A DNA stretch of 60,620 nt, from positions 1 to 60,620 of the forward strand of contig CAMVNR010000004.1 of the NCBI GenBank assembly GCA_947168905.1, given 5' to 3'. Each line of letters begins with the position of its first letter. Position 1 is the first letter of the stretch. This document shows positions 53,997 through 60,620 of this stretch, piece by piece. The DNA is from an uncultured Lachnospiraceae bacterium. Lineage in GTDB: Bacteria > Bacillota > Clostridia > Lachnospirales > Lachnospiraceae. A program made the position numbers and the translations under genes. Under the pieces are notes generated by a model. It saw only the letters and a program-made list of their open reading frames with translations, ran no database searches and was not told where the DNA came from.

Positions 53997-54770
53997 ATGA
54001 AAGTGGTAATATTAGCCGGAGGCTTCGGCACCCGGATCAGCGAAGAAAGCCATCTGAAGCCGAAGCCGATGATCGAGATCGGCGGAAAGCCGATTCTCTG
54101 GCATATCATGAAAATATATTCGCATTACGGCTATAATGAATTCGTGATTCTGGCGGGCTACAAACAGCATGTGATTAAGGAGTACTTTGCGAATTATTAT
54201 ATCTACAACTCGGACGTGACTTTTGATCTGGAAGAGAACCGTGTGGAAGTGCATACCTCGCATACGGATCCCTGGAAGGTGACGATTGTGGATACCGGGC
54301 TGGAGACCATGACCGGGGGACGTATCCTGCGGATACGGGACTATGTCAAAGATGAGCCCTTTTTCCTCACCTACGGCGACGCGGTCTCGGATATCGACAT
54401 CCCCGCGCTTCTTTCCTTCCACAAAGCGCATGGTAAAATCGCTACGATTACTGCAGTCAGTCTCGCCCAGATGAAAGGAATGCTGAATGTCGGTGAAAAC
54501 GGCTCGGTGAATGCCTTCCGTGAAAAGGAGGATCAGGACCGGAGCCTCATTAACGGCGGGTTTATGGTGATGAATCCCGGAATCTTCGATTATCTTACGG
54601 ATGATACGACCGTTTTTGAAAAAGAGCCGATGCAGGCGCTTTCCGAACAGGGGGAACTGATGGCGTACAGCCATGAGGGCTTCTGGCAGTGTATGGATAC
54701 CCAGCGCGAAATGAAAAAACTGGAAAAGCTCTGGGAATCAGGACAGGCACCCTGGAAAATCTGGAGGTAA
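53997..54770 (+). CDS. rfbF: Glucose-1-phosphate cytidylyltransferase
   Basis: RfbF makes CDP-glucose from CTP and glucose-1-phosphate, the first step to CDP-linked dideoxy sugars. The 257-residue product has the sugar nucleotidyltransferase signature GGFGTRISEESHLKPKPMIE and the family blocks IGGKPILWHIMKIYSHYG and FFLTYGDAVSDID. GGAGGAG precedes the ATG. The usual next genes (rfbG, dehydratase) are absent; an alpha-galactosidase follows directly. Confidence 0.92.
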   Translation: MKVVILAGGFGTRISEESHLKPKPMIEIGGKPILWHIMKIYSHYGYNEFVILAGYKQHVIKEYFANYYIYNSDVTFDLEENRVEVHTSHTDPWKVTIVDTGLETMTGGRILRIRDYVKDEPFFLTYGDAVSDIDIPALLSFHKAHGKIATITAVSLAQMKGMLNVGENGSVNAFREKEDQDRSLINGGFMVMNPGIFDYLTDDTTVFEKEPMQALSEQGELMAYSHEGFWQCMDTQREMKKLEKLWESGQAPWKIWR

Positions 54771-54771
54771 A

Positions 54772-57024
54772 ATGAGTATTATTTACAGCCCCGAAGAGGG
54801 ACTCATCACGCTCAGGACAAAAAACACCGTCTATCAGATGAAGGCGGATGAGATCGGAACGCTTCTTCATACCTGGTACGGAGAGGATACCGGTGAGGAA
54901 GATCTTTCCTATGCGATTCATCGGATGAACCGCGGCTTTTCCGGCAATCCCCATGAAAAAGGGATGACGGACCGCTCGTACTCCTTTGACCAGCTGCCGC
55001 TGGAGACCGCCACCTTTGGCGCGGGAGATTACAGGACGGCAGCCATCATGGTCAGACACGAGGACGGCTCGCGGGCGCTTCGTCTCAGGTTTTCCGGCTG
55101 CCGGATTTGTCCCGGGAAATATACGCTTCCCGACCTGCCGGCTTCGGTTGAAGACAAAGATGACAAGGCTGAGACGCTGATTGTCACAATGGAGGATCCG
55201 GAAGGCGGCGTGAAGGCGGAGCTTTTTTACGGCGTGTTTCCGGAAAAGGATGTGATTACACGCGCGCTGAGGCTCACTAATACCGGCCGCGGCGAAAAAA
55301 GAATCCTGAAAGCCGCTCCGCTTTCCCTGGACTTTATTACCGGCGAATATGACCTGATCAGTTTCAATGGAAAATGGGCGAAGGAACGCGTTCCGGAAAG
55401 ACAGGCGCTTCGGTGCGGCGTACAGTCCTTCGGATCGGTGCGCGGCGCGTCAAGCCATCATCACAATCCTTCGGCGATCCTTTGCGAGCCGTCGGCGACG
55501 GAGGACAAGGGGAAATGCTGGGGCATCAGCTTTGTCTACAGCGGGGAATTTCTGTTCGAAGCCGAAAGGGATATGATCGGACAGACGAGGCTTGTCCTCG
55601 GAATTCATCCGGATGATTTTGAATGGGTCCTTCAGCCCGGAGAAAGCTTCACTTCCCCCGAGGTGCTCCTGACCTATTCTTCGGAGGGCTTTTCGGGGAT
55701 CAGCCGGCAGTTCCATGATTTTATTCGGAAAAACATTGTCCGCGGGTACTGGAGAGACCGGCCCAGACCGATCCTGATCAACAACTGGGAAGCGACTTAT
55801 TTTTATTTTACCGGGGAGAAGCTGATCGAGATCGCTTCGACGGCGAAAGATCTCGGGATTGAAATGCTCGTAATGGACGACGGCTGGTTCGGAGACAGAA
55901 ACAGCGACTACAATGCGCTCGGAGACTGGGAACCGAATGAAGAGAAGCTGGGCATGACGCTTCATGAGCTCGGGGCGCGGCTGGAGGATCTGGGAATGCG
56001 CTTCGGCATCTGGTTTGAACCGGAGACGATTTCAGAAGACAGCGATCTTTTTAGAGCCCATCCGGACTGGGCGATTGCAGTTCCGGGACGGGCCCCGGAT
56101 CTTTCGAGAAGCGAGCTTCTCCTGGATATGAGCCGCCGGGACGTGCAGGATTATATTATTGAAAAGATGAGCGCCGTCATCGAGGAAGGCCGGGCGTCCT
56201 ATGTGAAGTGGGATTTTAACCGGAGCATGTGCGATAAGTTTACGCACGCACTTCCCGCCGGACGCCAGGGAGAAATGGCGCACCGTTTTGTCCTTGGAAC
56301 TTACCGTGTGCTTGAAAGCCTGCTTACGCGTTTTCCGGAGCTTCTTATTGAAGGCTGCAGCGGCGGCGGCGGCCGGTTTGACTGCGGCATGCTTTATTAC
56401 ACGCCCCAGATCTGGTGCTCGGACAATACGGATCCGGTGGAGCGTCTGACGATTCAGTACGGTACATCGTTTATTTACCCCGTGAATACGATGGGTGCAC
56501 ATGTTTCCGCCTCTCCGAATCACCAGACCGGCCGGACAACGCCGATGGAGACACGTTCTGCAGTCGCCATGAGCGGGACGTTCGGATACGAGCTGGATCC
56601 AAACCGTCTTTCGGAAGAGGAGAAGGAAGAAATCCGCCGGGGGATCCGTGTGTTTTCAGAGCTTCGGGAGCTCATTCATGGCGGAGATTATTATCGGCTG
56701 ACACGTCCGGACGATACGGGCTGTACGGTTTTCGAAGAGGCGGCAAAAGACGGGAAGAAGGCGCTTGTGACCGCGGTTTATGATCATGTGCGCGCCAATC
56801 CTGCGCCGGTTTACGTATGTCTTCACGGTTTGAAGGAAGAAAAAAATTACAGGCTGCGGCTTATTCCGGGTCATGTACAAAAGGGGCGGAACAACCCTGC
56901 GGATGAGGCGTACAGAGAAGGACAGACAATCAGGGGAAGTTCCTTAATGAAGCGGGGAATTTATATTCCGCAGTATACCAAGGAATATCAGTCCTGGCAG
57001 ATATTAATTGAGGAGGAAGAATGA
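54772..57024 (+). CDS. GH36 family alpha-galactosidase
   Basis: GH36 enzymes split alpha-1,6-linked galactose from raffinose-family sugars and melibiose. The 750-residue product has the N-terminal beta-sandwich, the catalytic barrel (LVMDDGWFGDRNSDY), nucleophile Asp481 in YVKWDFNRSM and acid/base Asp551 in IWCSDNTDP, and a C-terminal beta domain. There is no signal peptide, so it acts on imported substrate. Its start follows rfbF by one base. The next gene overlaps its stop (ATGA). Confidence 0.94.
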   Translation: MSIIYSPEEGLITLRTKNTVYQMKADEIGTLLHTWYGEDTGEEDLSYAIHRMNRGFSGNPHEKGMTDRSYSFDQLPLETATFGAGDYRTAAIMVRHEDGSRALRLRFSGCRICPGKYTLPDLPASVEDKDDKAETLIVTMEDPEGGVKAELFYGVFPEKDVITRALRLTNTGRGEKRILKAAPLSLDFITGEYDLISFNGKWAKERVPERQALRCGVQSFGSVRGASSHHHNPSAILCEPSATEDKGKCWGISFVYSGEFLFEAERDMIGQTRLVLGIHPDDFEWVLQPGESFTSPEVLLTYSSEGFSGISRQFHDFIRKNIVRGYWRDRPRPILINNWEATYFYFTGEKLIEIASTAKDLGIEMLVMDDGWFGDRNSDYNALGDWEPNEEKLGMTLHELGARLEDLGMRFGIWFEPETISEDSDLFRAHPDWAIAVPGRAPDLSRSELLLDMSRRDVQDYIIEKMSAVIEEGRASYVKWDFNRSMCDKFTHALPAGRQGEMAHRFVLGTYRVLESLLTRFPELLIEGCSGGGGRFDCGMLYYTPQIWCSDNTDPVERLTIQYGTSFIYPVNTMGAHVSASPNHQTGRTTPMETRSAVAMSGTFGYELDPNRLSEEEKEEIRRGIRVFSELRELIHGGDYYRLTRPDDTGCTVFEEAAKDGKKALVTAVYDHVRANPAPVYVCLHGLKEEKNYRLRLIPGHVQKGRNNPADEAYREGQTIRGSSLMKRGIYIPQYTKEYQSWQILIEEEE

Positions 57025-58235
57025 CATCAGATTACCTGATCCGAAAGGATCGTTTTTACAGTGAATTTCAGTTTATTTATTCAGAGCTCTATCGCGCGAA
57101 CGGCGCCGCTTTTGACGATCTTCTGAAGCTCATGCAGGAGGCGTATAAGAACCGTTCTGCAGCGCTTAAAAGGAAAGACCGCAGCGCCCTGTCCAATATG
57201 AACTGGTACAGAAGCGCGAAAGAGCAGGACCGGCTGATCCGCCGGAAAGAAAAGCAGGAAAGGCTGGCGCTTAACGGCAATTTTGAACAGCCGGAGCTTC
57301 TGAACCAGGCAGTTAAAAAGCTTCTGGAGCTGGCAAACGGCGGCGCCGAGCTTATTATGCTTGATGGAATCAGCGGACTTTTCTGCATACCCGGAACGGA
57401 GTGGCAGAATAAAACCAAGGTGCACATCTTCCTGAGAATCCTCCGGATCTGTGTGGAGATTGTCTGCCCGTCCGTGCTTCTTTACGGTCATATTCCGGGA
57501 CAGACAGAGAACTATCTGCCGTATTTCGGAACGCCTGAGAAGCCGGAGCTTCATCTTCTTTCGGATCCTGAAATGCTTCCGACGATCTGGCAGACTGCAG
57601 CGACCCGGGATACACGGCTCCTTGCAAATTACCTGAATAAGATCGGGCATCAGCCGGAGAACCGAATTTTTTACCGCACCCGTGATGAGGAAAAGGGAAT
57701 CTTTTGGGATCTGGACTATACCTATCTGGAAACGCTGCAGATGAACGAAGAAAGCCATAAGAAATTCCTGCAGAGTTACTTTACCGGCTCCTTCAAGGAA
57801 AGCCCGGCGAAGGCGCACCGTGTGAAAAACAAGGAGACCGGAGACTGGGGCGTGCGGGGAAGCTCTCTGGAGCTTGCAGGAGACGAGCGGCTTTCGGAGC
57901 TTGTAAACGCCTTCTTCATCCAGCTTGGCGGAATTCCGGTGCCGGAAGAGTCCAAACACAACGCGAAGCTTCTGAAATTCCGTCGGGAGAACCATGTCTT
58001 TGACTGCGGCGCGGACCTGTGGACACCCGGAACCGACAACAATGCTTCGATCGGCGTCGGTCTTTATAAGGAAGGCCAGAAGTTCTACGGTCTGTATAAT
58101 TTCAGCCCCGATGAGCAGGTGTTCTCTCTGCATGATCCCGGTCATTACAGGAATGTTCTTTCCGGGAAAGAGGTGGATATCGTCAATCTGGTGCGCCTGA
58201 AACCGTATGGATTTGCCTGGCTTCTTGAGGGATAA
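57021..58235 (+). CDS. Degenerate GH13 amylosucrase-like protein (probable pseudoenzyme)
   Basis: The 404-residue product aligns by eye with GH13 amylosucrase/sucrose hydrolase, but only in parts. The N-terminal helical domain (about 1-70) and the later half of the barrel are present, including the strand bearing the nucleophile position (LIMLDGISGLF, Asp115), the WQTAATRDTRLL helix and the C-terminal beta domain (YGLYNFSPDEQ). The first barrel half is missing. The arginine two before the nucleophile is replaced by methionine, the acid/base glutamate is replaced (LLYGHIP, His157), and the HD motif of the third acid reads RD. Hydrolysis of sucrose is therefore unlikely. It is coupled to the alpha-galactosidase, whose product from raffinose is sucrose. 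Confidence 0.7.
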   Translation: MTSDYLIRKDRFYSEFQFIYSELYRANGAAFDDLLKLMQEAYKNRSAALKRKDRSALSNMNWYRSAKEQDRLIRRKEKQERLALNGNFEQPELLNQAVKKLLELANGGAELIMLDGISGLFCIPGTEWQNKTKVHIFLRILRICVEIVCPSVLLYGHIPGQTENYLPYFGTPEKPELHLLSDPEMLPTIWQTAATRDTRLLANYLNKIGHQPENRIFYRTRDEEKGIFWDLDYTYLETLQMNEESHKKFLQSYFTGSFKESPAKAHRVKNKETGDWGVRGSSLELAGDERLSELVNAFFIQLGGIPVPEESKHNAKLLKFRRENHVFDCGADLWTPGTDNNASIGVGLYKEGQKFYGLYNFSPDEQVFSLHDPGHYRNVLSGKEVDIVNLVRLKPYGFAWLLEG

Positions 58236-58286
58236 GAGGAGCTTTGAAAAATCTGGCAGCAGAGGGGATAAATTGAGGAAAAAAAG

Positions 58287-59153
58287 ATGCTGAAACTGTT
58301 TTTGGATACGGATATGGATATCACGCCGGAGGACGCTGAAAAGTACGGCGCGAAACTGATCAGTATGCCGTACTCCTATGAGGGGAAAACGATCTACCCT
58401 TATGTGGATTTTGACGAATATGATTCAGAAGGATTTTATAATCTGTTAAGAAACGGAGCGCTGCCGACGACAAGCGCTATAACCGAGCGGGAATACATGG
58501 AGTATTTCGAACCGGAATTTGCCGAAGGGAACGATATTCTCTATGTGCATTTTTCGGCAGCAATGACAAACACCTTCGATTTTATGCATCTGGCGGTACG
58601 GAAGCTTCTGGAAAAGTATCCGGACTGCCGGTTCTACGAGATCGATACCAAGGGAATCACCACGATTTCAAGGATTATCGGCCTGGCTGCGGCGGATCTG
58701 TATAAGGAAGGAAAGTCCGCAGAGGAGATCGTGGCCTGGGGAGAAAAGGAAGTTGACCACTATGCAATGTATTTTATGGCGGATGATTTGAAATTCTTCC
58801 GCCGTTCGGGGCGTGTGAGCGGGCTTTCCGCCACCATGGGGAACCTTCTCGGAATCCGTCCGATCATTACAATGAGTCAGGAAGGCAAGATGGTTTCTGT
58901 CGGGAAAGAAAAAGGCAGAAGAAAAGCACTTGACCATCTGGCTCAGGTTGTTGTAGACTTAGGAGAGAATGTAAAGAAGCACCGGATCATTATCGGACAT
59001 ACAGGGAATCTGGAACTGGCCGAAGAGCTGGCGGAAGCGATCCGGGCGAAAATCGGGGACTGTGAGATTGCCTTCCAGGTCGTCAATCCGACGGCGGGCT
59101 CACATTGCGGGCCGGACGGAGTCGGTGTCACTTTCCACGCGATTCACCGCTGA
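58287..59153 (+). CDS. degV: DegV family fatty-acid-binding protein
   Basis: DegV (FakB-type) proteins bind a fatty acid and present it to the kinase FakA for phosphorylation. The 288-residue product starts LFLDTDMDITPEDAEKYG, contains PTTSAITEREY with the fatty-acid-contacting T-S pair, IRPIITMSQEGKMVSVGKEK, and ends in GPDGVGVTFHA. It is 27 bases upstream of plsX, so the operon joins a fatty acid carrier with the enzyme that makes acyl-phosphate. Confidence 0.9.
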   Translation: MLKLFLDTDMDITPEDAEKYGAKLISMPYSYEGKTIYPYVDFDEYDSEGFYNLLRNGALPTTSAITEREYMEYFEPEFAEGNDILYVHFSAAMTNTFDFMHLAVRKLLEKYPDCRFYEIDTKGITTISRIIGLAAADLYKEGKSAEEIVAWGEKEVDHYAMYFMADDLKFFRRSGRVSGLSATMGNLLGIRPIITMSQEGKMVSVGKEKGRRKALDHLAQVVVDLGENVKKHRIIIGHTGNLELAEELAEAIRAKIGDCEIAFQVVNPTAGSHCGPDGVGVTFHAIHR

Positions 59154-59180
59154 TGCATAACAAAGAGGAGTAAATAAGAA

Positions 59181-60194
59181 ATGGTGAAAATCGTTCTCGA
59201 CGGTTTTGGCGGAGATTCAAGTCCCGGCGTCAATGTCGACGGTGCTGTTCTTGCGCTGGAGCGCTTTCCGGACTTGTCACTGATCCTGACCGGGGATGAA
59301 CAGCTTCTGAAAAAGGAGCTTGATACAAAGAATTATGACCGTGCGCGGGTAGAGATTGTGCACGCTCCGGAAGTGATTGATGTAAATGAGAAGCCGACAG
59401 ACGCGATCCGCCTGAAAAAGGAAAGCTCGATGATGAAGGGCATACGGCTTCTGCGTGAAGACGACAGCATCGCCGGACTGGTATCGATCGGTTCGACCGG
59501 CGCGCTTGTAGCAGCGGCTCAGCTGAGGATCGGGCGCCTGAAAAACGTCATCCGGCCGACTTTCTGCCCGATTCTGCCGTCCATGACCGGCGGGATTGTC
59601 GGTGTCTGTGACAGCGGGGCGAATGTTGACGTTACGCCGGATTATCTCCAGCAGTTTGCCATCATGGGCAGTCTTTATCTGGAGAACGTTTATCATGTGG
59701 AGCGGCCGCGCGTAGGCCTTCTGAATATCGGCGTCGAGGAAGAAAAAGGCGACCAGCTGAGAAAAGAGGCGTATAAGCTTCTTTCCGAAACCGGGAATAT
59801 CAATTTTGCGGGCAACATGGAGGCAAGAGACCTTCTGACCGGAAAGTTTGACCTGGTCGTATGCGACGGCTTTTCCGGAAATATCCTGATCAAAGGCGCG
59901 GAAGGAACCGCCCTTCAGATGATGAAGATGATAAAAAGCAAGATCTATTCCAAAACGGTTTATAAACTCGGCGCAGGGCTGATGAAGCCGATGTTTGCGG
60001 AAATAAAAGAGTTTATGAATTATCAGAACTATGGCGGGTCCGTGGTTCTTGGCGCGCGCAAGGTTGTCGTGAAGGGACATGGCTCTTCCGACGGAACCGC
60101 GGTCTGCAAATGTATCGAACAGGCGCGGCAGATGCAGCTTTCAGAGCTCTCGGAGAAGATTGAGCAGGAGCTGCCGGAATATGTGAAGCACTAA
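59181..60194 (+). CDS. plsX: Phosphate acyltransferase PlsX
   Basis: PlsX makes acyl-phosphate from acyl-ACP for PlsY, starting phospholipid synthesis in most Firmicutes. The 337-residue product starts VKIVLDGFGGDSSPGVNVDG and has SIGSTGALVAAAQLRIG, FCPILPSMTGG and VVCDGFSGNILIKGAEG. The length is normal. acpP follows 74 bases later, the usual neighbour. Confidence 0.96.
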   Translation: MVKIVLDGFGGDSSPGVNVDGAVLALERFPDLSLILTGDEQLLKKELDTKNYDRARVEIVHAPEVIDVNEKPTDAIRLKKESSMMKGIRLLREDDSIAGLVSIGSTGALVAAAQLRIGRLKNVIRPTFCPILPSMTGGIVGVCDSGANVDVTPDYLQQFAIMGSLYLENVYHVERPRVGLLNIGVEEEKGDQLRKEAYKLLSETGNINFAGNMEARDLLTGKFDLVVCDGFSGNILIKGAEGTALQMMKMIKSKIYSKTVYKLGAGLMKPMFAEIKEFMNYQNYGGSVVLGARKVVVKGHGSSDGTAVCKCIEQARQMQLSELSEKIEQELPEYVKH

Positions 60195-60268
60195 AAAGTC
60201 CCGGCTTAAATAACAGCCGCTTATGATTATTTACTACTGAAAACAATCAAAAAAGAGGAGGAAACAAG

Positions 60269-60499
60269 ATGTTTGATAAGGTGAAGGATATTCTGGCGGA
60301 GCAGCTTCGTATTGACCCCGATAGAATTACGCCGGATGCGGAAATCATTGCCGATCTCGGTGCAGACTCGCTGGATGTATTACAGCTTCTGATGACGATT
60401 GAGGATGAATACAATGTTATAATTCCGGACGAGGAACTCGAGGGCTTCCATAAGGTCAGCGATATCGTAGAATATGTGGAGGAGCATTTCGAGGCATAA
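60269..60499 (+). CDS. acpP: Acyl carrier protein
   Basis: ACP carries growing acyl chains in fatty acid synthesis and is the substrate of PlsX. The 76-residue acidic product has the phosphopantetheine site GADSLDVLQL with the modified serine at about residue 37, and ends EEHFEA. GAGGAGG precedes the ATG. A strong terminator follows, so the usual rnc gene is not joined to it here. Confidence 0.96.
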   Translation: MFDKVKDILAEQLRIDPDRITPDAEIIADLGADSLDVLQLLMTIEDEYNVIIPDEELEGFHKVSDIVEYVEEHFEA

Positions 60500-60531
60500 G
60501 AATGGAAGGAATTCCCGCAGCAATATGAAAC

Positions 60532-60573
60532 TGAAGAGCCGCTGCCCATGAAACGGGCAGCGGCTCTTCGTTT
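60532..60573 (+). terminator. Strong intrinsic terminator after acpP
   Basis: GAAGAGCCGCTGCCC at 60532-60546 and GGGCAGCGGCTCTTC at 60554-60568 form a perfect 15-bp stem with a 7-base loop, followed by GTTTTT. Confidence 0.92.
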
Positions 60574-60620
60574 TTATATGAACCGAAAGGAAACACGTCC
60601 TTATTTCTTCTGTTCTTCGG

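Noticed and set aside
60601-60620. Possible C-terminus of a leftward gene (EEQKK then stop on the minus strand)
   Set aside because: Five codons at the window edge cannot support a gene call. The position after a strong terminator makes it plausible only.

Overview
The window looks like chromosome of a Gram-positive Clostridia, most likely a Lachnospiraceae-type Firmicute. It contains a complete origin neighbourhood (rnpA-rpmH | oriC | dnaA-dnaN-rlbA-recF-gyrB-gyrA), with yidC-jag-mnmE-mnmG-rsmG running the opposite way. AGGAGG-type ribosome sites, TTG and GTG starts, AddAB instead of RecBCD, a Gram-positive Tad pilus locus and DUF4358/DHHW/MBOAT genes all fit this group. Family assignments come from reading the sequence and from recall of families; no database search was run.

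Layout. 1-394: end of an ISLre2-type insertion element. 415-7424: accessory metabolic genes (a putative glycosidase-like protein, an FAD oxidoreductase, a radical SAM gene overlapping a degenerate ANT(6)-like gene, an MBL hydrolase, a Nudix hydrolase). 7539-11513: a three-gene membrane operon of unknown function with its own promoter and terminator. 11566-18978 (minus): ribosome, tRNA-modification and membrane-insertion genes. 19041-21022: a two-part replication origin, with DnaA boxes upstream of dnaA and a DnaA-trio-like unwinding element between dnaA and dnaN. 19489-27886: the replication operon. 27922-29314: a ThuA-like gene and thrH. 29360-32394 (minus): a DUF4358-MBOAT-DHHW cassette, probably for acylating a cell-surface polymer. 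32651-39966: a compact Tad/Flp pilus operon with several unusual architectures.

40166-46307: hinT, a GH88 hydrolase, convergent murG, a TSCPD protein, a TM1266-type regulator, and a lipoprotein translationally coupled to a GH42 beta-galactosidase. 46344-53939: addB-addA and a SanA/YdcF-like protein. 53997-58235: a sugar nucleotidyltransferase (rfbF), a GH36 alpha-galactosidase and a degenerate GH13 amylosucrase-like protein. 58287-60568: degV, plsX and acpP, closed by a strong terminator.

How the genes fit together: the core blocks are replication, RNA modification and phospholipid precursor supply. The accessory blocks point to a gut or plant-fibre lifestyle: alpha- and beta-galactosides, unsaturated uronides, surface adhesion through the pilus, and surface polymer modification. 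The least explained parts are the radical SAM/pseudo-ANT(6) pair, the DUF6688 membrane operon, the pseudo-GH13 after the alpha-galactosidase, and the Tad locus, which has a CpaE-like N-terminal domain fused to the CpaF ATPase and a tandemly duplicated gene junction.
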